DNA of 64,000 nt. Origin: Stenotrophomonas maltophilia (lineage in GTDB: Bacteria > Pseudomonadota > Gammaproteobacteria > Xanthomonadales > Xanthomonadaceae). Position 1 is the first letter of the stretch. Every line of letters begins with the position of its first letter. A program made the translations under genes and the position numbers. Positions 35,807-45,300 of the stretch are shown piece after piece. Where the stretch lies: contig NZ_CP106759.1 of the NCBI RefSeq assembly GCF_025642255.1, positions 2,197,501-2,261,500 of the forward strand, given 5' to 3'. Below the pieces are notes generated by a model that made no database searches, was not told where the DNA came from, and saw only the letters and a program-made list of their open reading frames with translations.

Positions 35807-38037
35807 GCATCAACCTGCAGGTACAGCGTGGACAGCGGCGGCAGGGTCAGCCGCAGCGACTGGGCGTGGCCATGCATCGGCCTTGGCTCGGTCTGCACCG
35901 CTCCGAGGTTGCCCGCATTGCCGCCGTTGTAATGCGCGCTGTCGGTGTTGAGGCGTTCCGTCCAGCGCCCCGGTTGCGGCACGCCAACCCGGTAACCCTC
36001 GCGCAGCAACGGGGTGAAGTTGCTCACCACCAGCAGGGTGCGGCCGCTGCCGGCAGGATCCCGGCGGATGAAGGCATACACGCTGTTGCGGCTGTCATCG
36101 GCCACGCTCCAGTCGAAACCGCGTTCATCGCGCTCGTCACGATGCAGCGCGGGTTCGGAGCGGAGGACGGCATTGAGGTCGCCCACCAGACGCGACAGGC
36201 CCCGGCCCTCACTGCTGGTCGCCTGTTCCCAGTCCAGTGCTGCATCGTGCGACCACTCATGTCCCTGGCCGAACTCGCCGCCCATGAACAGCAGTTTGCT
36301 GCCCGGGTGCGCCCACATGAAGCCGTAATACGCACGAAGCTGGGCCAGCCGCTGCGCCGGTTCGCCTGCCATCTTGGCCAGCAGCGCGCCCTTGCCATGC
36401 ACCACCTCGTCATGCGACAGCGGAAGCACGAAGCGTTCGGAGAAGGCGTAGACCAGGCCGAAGCTGATCTCGCTGTGGTGATGCTGGCGATGGACAGGAT
36501 CGCGCCCCAGGTACTGCAGGGTGTCGTGCATCCAGCCCATGTTCCATTTGTGGGTGAAGCCAAGCCCGCCCTCCTCCACCGGCGCGGTCACCCCCGGCCA
36601 CGCGGTGGATTCCTCGGCAATCACCAACACGTCCGGGAAGCGCTCACGCAGGGTCTGGTTCATCCGCCTCAGGAAGGCGACCGCCTGCAGGTTCTCTCGC
36701 CCGCCCTGCTCGTTGGGTATCCACTCACCGTCAGCACGGCTGTAATCCCGGTACAGCATGGACGCCACTGCGTCCACGCGCAGTCCGTCAATGTGGAACC
36801 GCTCCACCCACTCCAAGGCACTACCGATCAGGTAAGCGGCCACTTCGTTGCGGCCATAGTTGTAGATCAGCGTGTCCCAGTCAGCGTGCACCCCTTCGCG
36901 CGGGTCGGCATGCTCGTACAACGCGGTTCCGTCGAAACCGGCCAGGCCATGCGCGTCGTTGGGGAAGTGTGCGCTCACCCAGTCCACGATCACCCCCACT
37001 CCGGCCTGGTGACAGCGATCCACGAAGCGCGCAAAGGCGTGCGGCGTCCCATGGCGTGCCGTCGGTGCGTAGATCCCCAGCGGCTGATAGCCCCAGGAAC
37101 CGCCGAAGGGATGCTCGCTGACCGGCAGCAGTTCGATGTGGGTGAAGCCGAGTCCGGCCACGTACGGAATCAGCCGGTCGGCCAGCGCATCCCAGTCCAG
37201 CGGTGCGCCATCATCGCCGCGCTGCCAGGAGCCCGCATGTACCTCGTAGATGGACAGCGGCGCGCTGGCGCCCGCTTGGCGCCGGGCCGCCCTCCAACCC
37301 TCGTCATGCCACTGCATCGGCGCCGCCGAAGGCACGCGTGAGGCGGTGGCCGGTGGCAGTTCGGCCCAGCGCGCCATCGGGTCGAACTTGTCGGGCATCA
37401 CCTGGCCATCAGCCCCGACAATGCGGAACTTGTAGCGGGCACCGGCCTGCACGCCGGGCAGGAACAGTTCCCACACGCCAGCCGCATGGCGCAGCCGCAT
37501 CGGATGGCGTCGGCCATCCCATCCGTTGAAATCGCCGACCACGGCGACCCGCCGCGCATTGGGCGCCCACACCGCGAAGCGCACGCCGGCGATCCCCTGC
37601 ACCTGCATCGGGACCGCGCCCAGCTGGCGCGCCGCATCGGCATCACCGGCATGGAAGCGTTGCAGCAGCGCCTCGTCCAGCAGCGGGCCGAAGGCATAGG
37701 CATCGTGCACCTGCTCCACACCCTGCTCGAAATGCAGGGCAAGCAGCGGCACCGCCGCTTCACCGGCGGCGCCCTCGAACAGGCCGGGCAAGGGGCCCGG
37801 GTGCAGATCCCAGCGTCGCCCGTCCTCTCCGATCACCTCGACGCGCTGCGCGTGCGGCACCAGCACGCGCAACCGCCGTTCACCCTCGCGCTGGCGGTGC
37901 GGGCCCAGCCAGGCAAATGCATCTGCCGGGCGGGCATGGACGAGGTCCTCCAGCGCCGGCGCGATGCGGTGATCCAGTGCTGTGTCCGCGGTGATGTCGT
38001 CCTCGAGGGCGGCCAGATGCGCGCTGTCGTGGCTCAT
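35803..38037 (-). CDS. glgB: 1,4-alpha-glucan branching enzyme GlgB
   Basis: This 744-residue GH13 enzyme makes the alpha-1,6 branches of glycogen. It has an extra N-terminal domain plus CBM48 ([20 protein letters not shown]). The barrel has [48 protein letters not shown] (nucleophile), [13 protein letters not shown] (acid) and [13 protein letters not shown]. Length and domain order match long-form GlgB. It overlaps glgA (upstream) and treZ (downstream) by 4 bases. Confidence 0.96.
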   Translation of the reverse strand: MSHDSAHLAALEDDITADTALDHRIAPALEDLVHARPADAFAWLGPHRQREGERRLRVLVPHAQRVEVIGEDGRRWDLHPGPLPGLFEGAAGEAAVPLLALHFEQGVEQVHDAYAFGPLLDEALLQRFHAGDADAARQLGAVPMQVQGIAGVRFAVWAPNARRVAVVGDFNGWDGRRHPMRLRHAAGVWELFLPGVQAGARYKFRIVGADGQVMPDKFDPMARWAELPPATASRVPSAAPMQWHDEGWRAARRQAGASAPLSIYEVHAGSWQRGDDGAPLDWDALADRLIPYVAGLGFTHIELLPVSEHPFGGSWGYQPLGIYAPTARHGTPHAFARFVDRCHQAGVGVIVDWVSAHFPNDAHGLAGFDGTALYEHADPREGVHADWDTLIYNYGRNEVAAYLIGSALEWVERFHIDGLRVDAVASMLYRDYSRADGEWIPNEQGGRENLQAVAFLRRMNQTLRERFPDVLVIAEESTAWPGVTAPVEEGGLGFTHKWNMGWMHDTLQYLGRDPVHRQHHHSEISFGLVYAFSERFVLPLSHDEVVHGKGALLAKMAGEPAQRLAQLRAYYGFMWAHPGSKLLFMGGEFGQGHEWSHDAALDWEQATSSEGRGLSRLVGDLNAVLRSEPALHRDERDERGFDWSVADDSRNSVYAFIRRDPAGSGRTLLVVSNFTPLLREGYRVGVPQPGRWTERLNTDSAHYNGGNAGNLGAVQTEPRPMHGHAQSLRLTLPPLSTLYLQVDA

Positions 38038-39560
38038 GCGGCCACCTGGCAGGTCTGCTGGTACAGCGCCAGATAGGCTCGCCCGGCCGCATCCCAGCCG
38101 CCCGGCCGCAGCATGGCGGCGCGGCGCATGGCCTGCAGCAGGCCTGGCAGACGGAAGGTGCGCATCGCCCGCTCCACGCAGCGGCGCAGGCCATCGGCAT
38201 TGGCACCGTGGAACAGGAAACCGGTCACGCCATCCTCGACGGTGTCCACCAGCCCGCCCGTCGCATGCGCGACCGGCAGGCAGCCGAAGCGCTGCGCGTA
38301 CATCTGGCTGAGCCCGCAGGGTTCAAAACGCGAAGGCATCAGCAGGAAGTCCGCGCCGGCGAACATCTGGCGCGCCAGCGCTTCCTCGAACCCGATGAAT
38401 GCGCCCACCCGGCCCGGGTAGCGCCGGGCCAGCGCCTGCACCTGTGCTTCCACCTGCGGCTCGCCGCCGCCGATGACGACCAGCTGCCCCCCGGCCGCGA
38501 CGATCTGTGGCGCCACGTCACAGGTGATGTCCAGGCCCTTCTGGTGCACCAGGCGGGAAACCACCGCGAACAGCGGGCCGGTCGAGGGCGCCAGGCCGAA
38601 CGCCCTGCGCACCGCATGTGCGTTGGTCGCGCGTCCGGTCCATTCGCCGATGCCGAAGTGCGCCTTGAGGTGGATATCGCGTCGCGGATCCCAGCTGGCG
38701 TCGATGCCGTTGACGATGCCGCTCAGGTGACCGCCGGCGGCGCGCCGGGCCAGCAGGTCATGCAGTCCGCATCCATCATCCGGGGCGGTGATCTGCTGTG
38801 CATAGCGCAGGCTGACTGTGTTCAGCCGCGTGGCATTGGTGATGCCGCCCTGCAGGAATGACATCTGTCCGTGGAAGTGCAGTTCATCCAGGTGCGCGGC
38901 CGGTACGCCCAGCACCGGCGCAAGCGCATACGGGAACAGGCCCTGATAAGCCAGGTTGTGGATCGTCAGCAGCGTCGGCACTGCCGTCCGGTCCCAACGC
39001 ACGTAGGCGGCGGCCATGGCCACCGGCCAGTCATTCAGGTGCAGCAGCTGCGGTGACCAGTCCAGCCCGGCACGCCCGGCCGCAATCTCCGCAGCCGCGT
39101 GTGACAGCGTGGCGAAGCGAACCGCGTTGTCCTTCCACTCCTGTCCCTGCCCATCCACGTAGGGCGAGCCTTCCCGCTCATACAGCTCAGGCGAGAGCAG
39201 CACGTAGATCGGCAGGCCGTCGGCCTGCACCGCCATGCCGATGGTGCACGCAGGCAGGCCGGCCCTTGGGCTGACCTGCCCCACCGGCCGCAGCTGCGGC
39301 AGGCGCTGCAGCACTTCCGGGTAGCCGGGAAGCAGCACGCGCGAATCACACGCGCCGCGCACCGCGCGTGGCAGGGCCGCGGCCACATCGCCCAGGCCTC
39401 CCGCCTTGACGAAGTCGGCCATTTCGGTCGCGACAAACAGCACGCGCTGTACCAGTTCCGGCAACTTCAACGGCTGTGAGTGGCCCCGGCGGGTCCCGAT
39501 TGGTACAGATGCAGCGGGAGGCGTCGCAACGGGTGAAGCGGACTGGACGACGCGGGCCAT
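38034..39560 (-). CDS. glgA: Glycogen synthase GlgA
   Basis: This 508-residue GT5 enzyme extends alpha-1,4-glucan chains from ADP-glucose. It has an N-terminal extension of about 40 residues and then [20 protein letters not shown] with the sugar-nucleotide KAGGLGDV motif. The C-terminal Rossmann domain carries [30 protein letters not shown] and [18 protein letters not shown]. It is the first gene of the seven-gene operon. No glgC (ADP-glucose supply) lies in the window. The start at 39560 was chosen because the frame upstream offers only a TTG. Confidence 0.94.
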   Translation of the reverse strand: MARVVQSASPVATPPAASVPIGTRRGHSQPLKLPELVQRVLFVATEMADFVKAGGLGDVAAALPRAVRGACDSRVLLPGYPEVLQRLPQLRPVGQVSPRAGLPACTIGMAVQADGLPIYVLLSPELYEREGSPYVDGQGQEWKDNAVRFATLSHAAAEIAAGRAGLDWSPQLLHLNDWPVAMAAAYVRWDRTAVPTLLTIHNLAYQGLFPYALAPVLGVPAAHLDELHFHGQMSFLQGGITNATRLNTVSLRYAQQITAPDDGCGLHDLLARRAAGGHLSGIVNGIDASWDPRRDIHLKAHFGIGEWTGRATNAHAVRRAFGLAPSTGPLFAVVSRLVHQKGLDITCDVAPQIVAAGGQLVVIGGGEPQVEAQVQALARRYPGRVGAFIGFEEALARQMFAGADFLLMPSRFEPCGLSQMYAQRFGCLPVAHATGGLVDTVEDGVTGFLFHGANADGLRRCVERAMRTFRLPGLLQAMRRAAMLRPGGWDAAGRAYLALYQQTCQVAA

Positions 39561-39991
39561 GGCGATGATCTCGGAAGTGTTCAGGCAGACGGACGCCAAC
39601 GGCGCCCGGACGGGCGCTGAAGCGGAGAGGGAAGTCGACGCAGAACGTGGGGGACGTCAGCGAGAGGCTCAGGAGGACAATAGCCCCGAATGCGATCAAT
39701 CGGCCGTGAAGCCCTGGCGATTTCTTTGTGACAACGCGTCATGAGCTGAGTACGCATGCCGCGTTCATCACGCCCATCGATGCCTCCCGGACGGGACATC
39801 CACCTGGATGCCGTGCGCGCGCTGCCCGTGGCCTGGGTGGTGGCGGTCGGCTGGGTGCCATATGCGACATCCCGTCGCAGGCGGTCCCTGCCTCCCCCTT
39901 GACCAATGTCAAACCGGCCGCCGGCACGCGGGGGTATCTCTATGCAGGACCCGAACATGCCGGCGTTTCCGGCAGCCACAAGGACCCTGCA
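39561..39991. other. Divergent intergenic region between glgA and the PAS gene
   Basis: This 431-base stretch must carry the promoter of the glycogen/trehalose operon and, on the other side, that of the PAS-diflavin operon. An FNR-type box lies at 39899-39912. I see no convincing gene, RNA or riboswitch in it; the open frame upstream of the PAS start has no coding character. Confidence 0.6.
39899..39912 (+). promoter_or_regulatory. FNR/Anr-type binding site
   Basis: TTGAC-CAAT-GTCAA is a perfect palindrome of the FNR/Anr type (consensus TTGAT-N4-ATCAA), 79 bases upstream of the PAS gene start. An FNR-type regulator with the Cys cluster is encoded 5 kb away (44103-44879). The site suggests that the PAS-diflavin operon is induced at low oxygen. 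Confidence 0.7.
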
Positions 39992-40420
39992 ATGCACGAC
40001 ACCCCCGACAACAGCCAGCTCCTGAACGCCCTGCAGAAGGTCATGGTGATCTCCACCACTGACCTGCAGGGCAACATCACCTACGCCAATGATCTGTTCT
40101 GCACGCTCACCGGCTTCGCACGTGAAGAACTGATCGGCCGGCCGCACAGCATCGTGCGCCATCCGGATGTGCCCAAGGCCGTCTACAAGGACATGTGGGA
40201 CACGATCAAGGCCGGCGGCATCTGGACCGGCATCGTGCCGAACCTGGGCAAGGGTGGCGTGCTCTATGTGGTCGACACCACCGTGCAGCCGCTGTTCGAC
40301 GCCGAAGGCAACATCACCGCGTACATCAGCATCCGCCGTGTGGTGAACGACCTGATGCAGGACTTCGAGCAGGTCGAGTTCAGCAAGGAGAAATTCGACG
40401 ACTTCTACGAGGCCGCGTGA
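39992..40420 (+). CDS. Single PAS-domain sensor protein (Aer-type PAS)
   Basis: This 142-residue protein is essentially one PAS domain: VMVISTTDLQGNITYANDLF, then FAREELIGRPHSIVRHPDVP, AVYKDMWDTIKAGG and VDTTVQPLFDAEGNITAYI. The spacing and the PHSIVRHPDVP motif match the FAD-binding PAS of the redox sensor Aer; flavin binding is inferred from that likeness. There is no output domain, so it must act on a partner. An AAGGA site lies 8 bases before the ATG. Its stop codon overlaps the start of the diflavin reductase gene (GTGA), so the two are probably partners. Confidence 0.85.
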   Translation: MHDTPDNSQLLNALQKVMVISTTDLQGNITYANDLFCTLTGFAREELIGRPHSIVRHPDVPKAVYKDMWDTIKAGGIWTGIVPNLGKGGVLYVVDTTVQPLFDAEGNITAYISIRRVVNDLMQDFEQVEFSKEKFDDFYEAA

Positions 40421-41949
40421 CCACCATCGCTGCCACACCGGTTCGCCGCCTGCTGGTGGGTTTCGCCTCCGAATCGGGCAATGCCCGCGCCCTGGCCCAG
40501 CGCCTGGGCGCGGACCCGGGCCTGCAAGCGCTCGCGCCGCAGGTGCTGCCGTTCAACGACATTGACGTTGCCAGCCTGGGCCAGGGCGATGTGCTGCTGG
40601 CGATCTCCAGTTCGTTCGGCGACGGCGAGCCGCCCGCCAACGGCGAACGCTTCTTCCAGAGCGTGTGCCAGACCGGGTCGCTGCCCGGCCTGCGCTACGC
40701 GGTGTTCGGCCTGGGCGACACCGGCTACCCTCGATTCTGCGGCTTCACCCGAGCGCTGGACGCGGCGCTGAGCGAACGCCAAGCCCAGCCGCTGCTGCGG
40801 CGGGTCGACGCCGACCTCGGCTATGAACGGTTCTTCCAGCAGTGGCAGCCGGTGCTCCGCCAGGTGCTCGAGGGCGATGCCGCCGCCGGCCAGGACCTGC
40901 ATCTGCAGGTTACCGCCTACGGTGACGACAATGCCTTCGCCGCGCCCATCGTCGAGCGCCACCGCGTCAACAGCAGTGATCCGGCCGCGTGGCACCTGCA
41001 GCTGGATATTGCCGGCAGTGGCATGGTCTACCGCGCCGGCGACACGGTGCACGTGCTGCCGGACCACGACCCTGCACTGCTGCAGGCCCTTGCCACCTGG
41101 TACGGCGACAATGCGGCCATCGCCATGCTGCAGGACCGCGAACTGCGGCTGCTGGGCAGGGGCGTGCTGCGCGAGCTGGCCAGGCTGGGCGGCAGCGAGC
41201 GGTTGAGGTCGCTGCTGAAGGTCAGCCAGAAGCGCGAGCTGGATGCCTACCTGCACGGTCTGGACGTGCTGGATATCCTGCAGGACCACGCCAGCCCGGA
41301 CCGCGTGCCGCTGGCCAGGCTGCGCGACATCCTGTCAGCGCGCCTGCCACGGGCCTACTCTATCGCCTCGCATCCCGGCAACGGCCAGCTGAGCCTGTGC
41401 ATACGCGAAGTGCGCTACACCCTGCGCGGCCGCGAGCGTTCCGGTACCGCCACCGGCAGCCTGCTGCGGGGGGGCAGCCACGCCCGCGTGTACTGCCGCT
41501 CCAATCCCGGCTTCCATCTGGCCGACACCGGCAGCGCGCCCCTGCTGCTGATCGGCACCGGAACCGGCATCGCGCCGCTGATCGGCCTGGTGCAGCAGGT
41601 GCAGGCCAATGGCTGCGGACGCGAACTGCATCTTGTGTTCGGCGAGAAGCATTGCGAACACGATTACCTCTATCGCGAGCAGCTGCAGGACTGGCATGCG
41701 CGCGGCGTGCTCGCCGGCCTGCATCCTGCCTTCTCGCGTGACGGAACCGAAAAGGTGTATGTGCAGCATGTGCTGCGGCAGCGCGCCCGCGAAGTAAGGC
41801 AGGTGTTGTCCCGCGGCGGGCACCTGTACCTGTGCGGCAACAAGCGCCACCTGGAAGACGCGGTGCGCGAGGCCATCGACGCCATTGGCGGCCAGGGGCA
41901 TTGGGACCTGCTGCGCGGGGAGGGCCGCATTCACTGCGAGCTGTACTGA
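40417..41949 (+). CDS. Diflavin reductase (flavodoxin + NADPH:FAD reductase, CysJ-like)
   Basis: This 510-residue flavoprotein has an N-terminal flavodoxin domain (about 8-145: LLVGFASESGNARALAQRLG, ISSSFGDGEPPANGERFF, VFGLGDTGYPRFCGF), a connecting FAD-binding domain (LPRAYSIAS), and an NADPH-binding domain (LLLIGTGTGIAPLIGLVQ, YLCGNKRHLEDAVREAID, C-terminal Tyr). It would pass electrons from NADPH through FAD and FMN to an acceptor. No cysI haem subunit is nearby, so sulfite reduction is not supported. The GTG start at 40417 overlaps the PAS stop codon. The acceptor is unknown. Confidence 0.9.
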   Translation: MTTIAATPVRRLLVGFASESGNARALAQRLGADPGLQALAPQVLPFNDIDVASLGQGDVLLAISSSFGDGEPPANGERFFQSVCQTGSLPGLRYAVFGLGDTGYPRFCGFTRALDAALSERQAQPLLRRVDADLGYERFFQQWQPVLRQVLEGDAAAGQDLHLQVTAYGDDNAFAAPIVERHRVNSSDPAAWHLQLDIAGSGMVYRAGDTVHVLPDHDPALLQALATWYGDNAAIAMLQDRELRLLGRGVLRELARLGGSERLRSLLKVSQKRELDAYLHGLDVLDILQDHASPDRVPLARLRDILSARLPRAYSIASHPGNGQLSLCIREVRYTLRGRERSGTATGSLLRGGSHARVYCRSNPGFHLADTGSAPLLLIGTGTGIAPLIGLVQQVQANGCGRELHLVFGEKHCEHDYLYREQLQDWHARGVLAGLHPAFSRDGTEKVYVQHVLRQRAREVRQVLSRGGHLYLCGNKRHLEDAVREAIDAIGGQGHWDLLRGEGRIHCELY

Positions 41950-41994
41950 CCCTGCATCGATTCGGCCGGCCGTGGCCCGGCACGAGCGCATGCA

Positions 41995-42663
41995 TCAATC
42001 GCCGACGACCCGGCCGTCCGCCATGTGCGCGACCTGCTGGCCGAAGACGACGGCATCCTGAGGATCGTGGCTGATCAGCAGCAGCGGAATGCCGTTACTG
42101 TCCAGCACCGCCGCCAGCTCCTCGCGCAGGTGCTGGCGCAGGTCGTGGTCCAGTGCGGCGAACGGCTCGTCCAGCAGCAATGCCTGCGGTTGGGTCACCA
42201 TGACCCGCGCCAGGGCCGTACGCTGACGCTGGCCGCCGGAGATCTGCGACGGCAGAAGATCCCCCACGTGGTCGATACGGAACGCCTGCAGCCACTGCTC
42301 GACGACGTCGAAGCGCTGGCCACGGCGTGGATTGAACCACCCCCGCTGCAGCCCGAACGCCACGTTCTGGCGCACGCTCAGGTGGGGAAACAGCGCGTAG
42401 TCCTGGAACACGTACCCCAGGCGACGCCGCTGCGGTGGCACGTCGACCCGCGCGTGGGAATCGAACAGCACCTGCCCCTGCAGCGTCACATGGCCCTGTC
42501 CGGGACGCAGCAGTCCGGCCACGGCCTTGAGCGTCAGGCTTTTGCCTGCCCCGGACGGGCCGAACACCACCACCTGGCGCTGCGTGCACTGCAGCGTGAC
42601 GTCCAGTTCGAAGACCTGGCCCGCTGCCTGCATCCGGCGCTGCACCTTCAGGTCAAGCCACAT
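41995..42663 (-). CDS. modC: Molybdate ABC transporter ATP-binding protein ModC (short form)
   Basis: This 222-residue ABC ATPase has Walker A (FGPSGAGKSLTLKAVAG), the Q-loop (FQDYALFPHL), the signature (SQISGGQRQRTALARVM), Walker B (ALLLDEPFAALD) and the H-loop (LLISHDPQDAVV). It lacks the C-terminal TOBE/Mop domain of the 350-residue E. coli ModC. It overlaps modB by 11 bases. It energises molybdate import together with ModB and ModA. Confidence 0.92.
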   Translation of the reverse strand: MWLDLKVQRRMQAAGQVFELDVTLQCTQRQVVVFGPSGAGKSLTLKAVAGLLRPGQGHVTLQGQVLFDSHARVDVPPQRRRLGYVFQDYALFPHLSVRQNVAFGLQRGWFNPRRGQRFDVVEQWLQAFRIDHVGDLLPSQISGGQRQRTALARVMVTQPQALLLDEPFAALDHDLRQHLREELAAVLDSNGIPLLLISHDPQDAVVFGQQVAHMADGRVVGD

Positions 42664-43336
42664 CGCGCAGCTCCCTGCGATGCCCGCCCACCAGGCGTGC
42701 CGCCAGCAGCAGGATGACGATGCACACTACCGACGTCAGGATCACCAGCGCATTGGCCCTGCCGTCCTGCCCTGCCTGCACCGCCTCGTAGATGGCGATC
42801 GACAGCGTCTGCGTACGACCCGGGATGCTGCCGGCCACCATCAGCGTCGCGCCGAACTCACCCATCGCCCGGGCAAACGCCAGCAGGAGGCCGGCGAGAA
42901 TGCCGCGCCAGGCCAGCGGCAGCGTGATGCGGAAGAACACCGCCGCCTCCGACACGCCGAGCGTGCGCGCGGCCTGCTCCAGCTGCCCGTCCACATCCTC
43001 GAACGCCGCGCGTGCCGGCTTGAACACCAGCGGCAGCGAAGCCACTGCCGCGGCGACCACCGCCGCCTGCCAGGTAAAGATCAGGTTGATGCCGAACCAC
43101 GACTGCAACCACGCGCCAATGGGGCCGTTGCGCCCTATCAGCACCAGCAGGTAATAACCGAGCACCGTCGGCGGCAGCACCATCGGCAGGGTCAGCAGCG
43201 AATCCAGCAGTTCGCGGCCGGGGAAGCGCCGACGCGCCAGCAACGCCCCCAATCCAACGCCCAGCACCAGATTGATCGCCGTGGCCCAGCCGGCGACCTT
43301 CAGCGACAACCCCAGCGCGCTCCAGTCCAGGTCCAT
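42653..43336 (-). CDS. modB: Molybdate ABC transporter permease ModB
   Basis: This 227-residue inner-membrane permease has five or six hydrophobic segments and the ABC coupling motif ARAMGEFGATLMVAGSIPGR, typical of ModB. It starts 3 bases after the modA stop codon. Size and motif position are normal. Confidence 0.94.
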   Translation of the reverse strand: MDLDWSALGLSLKVAGWATAINLVLGVGLGALLARRRFPGRELLDSLLTLPMVLPPTVLGYYLLVLIGRNGPIGAWLQSWFGINLIFTWQAAVVAAAVASLPLVFKPARAAFEDVDGQLEQAARTLGVSEAAVFFRITLPLAWRGILAGLLLAFARAMGEFGATLMVAGSIPGRTQTLSIAIYEAVQAGQDGRANALVILTSVVCIVILLLAARLVGGHRRELRDVA

Positions 43337-43339
43337 CCG

Positions 43340-44083
43340 TCAGGGCTTGCCGAACCCGTGCCTGGCCAGGATCGCCTGACCTTGTGCCGACCGCACGAAG
43401 GTGGCGAAGCGCCTGGCTTCGGCTGGCTGCGTGCTGGCCCGGGTCACCGCCAGCGGATAGGCGATGCGTCCGGACACCGGCACTGCGAAGGCACGACGCA
43501 CGCGGCCGGCCATGGCCTGTGCGTCGGTGGCGTAGACGAAACCGGCGTCCACTTCGCCCCGCGCCACGTAATCCAGCGACTGGCGCACGTTCTGCGTGGT
43601 GACGATCCTGCTCTGCACCGACGGCCACAGGTCCGCCGCTTCCAGCGCACCCTTGGCATAGCGGCCGACCGGCACGCTGTCCGGGTTGCCCAGCGCGAGG
43701 CGCCGCACGTCGGCACCCGCGAGATCCTTCAGGCTACGCGGCCCGCCCCGGGTCTGCGGCGGCACCACCACCCACAGCGCGTTCACCGCGAACACCTCGC
43801 GGGTACCGGCAGCCAGCAGGCCCTGCCGCTGTGCCTGATCCATGGTGACTTCGTCGGCCGAAGCAAACACATCGACCGGTGCGCCCCGGCTGATCTGCTG
43901 CAGCAGCACGCCGGAGGCGGCGAAGTTGAAATCGACCCGGGCGCCGGGGTGGGCCTTCTCATAGGCGGCACCGAGTTCACGGAAGCTCTCGGTCAGGCTC
44001 GACGCCGCCGATACCGTCAGCCCGGCTGCGTACGCCGGCAGCGACGCCAGCATCCCCAGCAACATCAGTCCCGCTCGCATCAT
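43340..44083 (-). CDS. modA: Periplasmic molybdate-binding protein ModA
   Basis: This 247-residue protein has a signal peptide (MMRAGLMLLGMLASLPAYAA) and mature motifs of ModA: LTVSAASSLTESFRELGAAY, FNFAASGVLLQQISRGAPVD, VFASADEVTMDQA and VARGEVDAGFVYATDA. It captures molybdate for ModBC. A GGGAG site lies 6 bases before the ATG at 44083. It sits 19 bases downstream of the FNR-type regulator gene. Confidence 0.94.
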   Translation of the reverse strand: MMRAGLMLLGMLASLPAYAAGLTVSAASSLTESFRELGAAYEKAHPGARVDFNFAASGVLLQQISRGAPVDVFASADEVTMDQAQRQGLLAAGTREVFAVNALWVVVPPQTRGGPRSLKDLAGADVRRLALGNPDSVPVGRYAKGALEAADLWPSVQSRIVTTQNVRQSLDYVARGEVDAGFVYATDAQAMAGRVRRAFAVPVSGRIAYPLAVTRASTQPAEARRFATFVRSAQGQAILARHGFGKP

Positions 44084-44102
44084 CTTCGGCTCCCGGCCAG
44101 AT

Positions 44103-44879
44103 TCAGTTCGGATCGGATTCATCGGCCGATGCCAGCAATGCCAGGCGCTCGGGCTGCAACAACAGGATTTCCCGCTGCCTGACCGCGATGATCCCATCAT
44201 CGCTCAGCCGGCGCAGCACGCGGCTGGCGGTTTCCGGTGCCATCCGCAGGTAATTGGCGATCTCGGTGCGTGCCATCGTCAGGTTGAACCGGGTGGCGGA
44301 GAACCCGCGGCGTGCGTAGCGCTCGGACATGTCCAGCAGGAACGCGGCCATCCGCTCTTCGGTGCGATGGTTGGCCGCCAGCAGGGCAACCTTGCCGATC
44401 TCCGCACTGAGCAGGCTGAACAGCCGCGCCTGCAGGCCCGGCATGCGGGTGGCCAGCAGGCTCAGCCTGGGGAATGAGATCCGGCACAGGTACACGGTAT
44501 CCAGCGCCACGGCATTGCAGGGAAAGCGTGCCTCGTGGATCGCGTTCAGGCCGATCACCTCACCGGGCAGACTGAAACCGAGCACCTGCTCGTTGCCCTG
44601 GCTGTCATCGACAAACGTCTTGACCATGCCGGCACGCACCGCCGCGATCGAATCGAACGGCTCGCCGGCGCGGAAGATGTAGTCGCCCGCGTGGAACGGG
44701 CCGACATGGTCGACCAGCACATGCAGTTCGCCCAGCGCGGCCTTGTCATACCCCTGCGACATGCAGGCATCGGAGAATGCACAGGTACTGCAGAAGTGCA
44801 GCGCGTCGCCGTCATCGGCAGCGGCGGGGTTCGGCGTCGCCGCGCCCTGGCGAACCTGGGGGTACGGAGTGGAGAACAT
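44103..44879 (-). CDS. fnr: FNR/Anr-type oxygen-responsive transcriptional regulator
   Basis: This 258-residue Crp/Fnr-family protein has the N-terminal cluster CSTCAFSDAC, and a further Cys in ARFPCNAVALD supplies the fourth ligand of a [4Fe-4S] cluster. The cyclic-nucleotide-like domain is followed by a helix-turn-helix with ARTEIANYLRMAPETASRVL, whose E-x-x-SR recognition residues fit a TTGAT-type half site. It probably activates anaerobic genes such as the PAS-diflavin operon (box at 39899). It lies inside the molybdenum gene run. The start is ATG 44879 or GTG 44882. Confidence 0.93.
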   Translation of the reverse strand: MFSTPYPQVRQGAATPNPAAADDGDALHFCSTCAFSDACMSQGYDKAALGELHVLVDHVGPFHAGDYIFRAGEPFDSIAAVRAGMVKTFVDDSQGNEQVLGFSLPGEVIGLNAIHEARFPCNAVALDTVYLCRISFPRLSLLATRMPGLQARLFSLLSAEIGKVALLAANHRTEERMAAFLLDMSERYARRGFSATRFNLTMARTEIANYLRMAPETASRVLRRLSDDGIIAVRQREILLLQPERLALLASADESDPN

Positions 44880-44892
44880 CACGAAATGCCTG

Positions 44893-44908
44893 GATGAAGG
44901 CCTTCATC
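44893..44908. promoter_or_regulatory. 16-bp perfect palindrome upstream of fnr
   Basis: GATGAAGG followed by CCTTCATC is centred 21 bases upstream of the fnr start. It could be an operator for autoregulation. It does not fit the TTGAT-N4-ATCAA pattern well, so the binding protein is unknown. Confidence 0.35.
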
Positions 44909-44934
44909 ATACGGCAGGCGTGCCACGGCCGGTC

Positions 44935-45300
44935 TCACGGCGGCGGACGCTGCCCCCGCCGCTGATGGCCGCGCTGGCGCATGCTGTCGCGCACATCCAC
45001 GTCGAACTGAAGCTGCAACGAACTGTCATCATCCAGCGCGATGGAAAATTCCAGACCCTCACGCGACGGCAGTCGTGCTGCCAGCCCCTGCACTGCATCG
45101 CGCGGCAGCACCAGCCGGCAGACCGTGCCACCGTCCAGCAGCACCGCCTGGTCGCCCCCATGCAGCGACAACGCGGTTCCCCACCCGCCCGTGCCACCAA
45201 ACCGGGTCAGGTTCTCCAGCGAGTCACCGGCCAGCAGTGCTGCCAGTTCCTCTTCATCGACACGCAGGCGCATGGATTGCCGCTGCAGCTGGACTTTCAT
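44935..45300 (-). CDS. Conserved-looking small protein in the molybdenum cluster
   Basis: This 121-residue protein starts MKVQLQRQSMRLRVDEEELA and has alternating strands (ALSLHGGDQAVLLDGGTVCR, LEFSIALDDDSSLQLQFDVD) and no signal peptide. I do not recognise a well-characterised family. Its ATG overlaps the mobA stop codon by 4 bases, so it is co-translated with cofactor genes. A role in cofactor maturation or regulation is plausible from context only. Confidence 0.75.
   Translation of the reverse strand: MKVQLQRQSMRLRVDEEELAALLAGDSLENLTRFGGTGGWGTALSLHGGDQAVLLDGGTVCRLVLPRDAVQGLAARLPSREGLEFSIALDDDSSLQLQFDVDVRDSMRQRGHQRRGQRPPP

Noticed and set aside
40417-41949. Sulfite reductase alpha subunit (cysJ)
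   Set aside because: The domain order fits, but no cysI or other sulfate assimilation gene is nearby and the unit has an FNR box, so I kept the general name.
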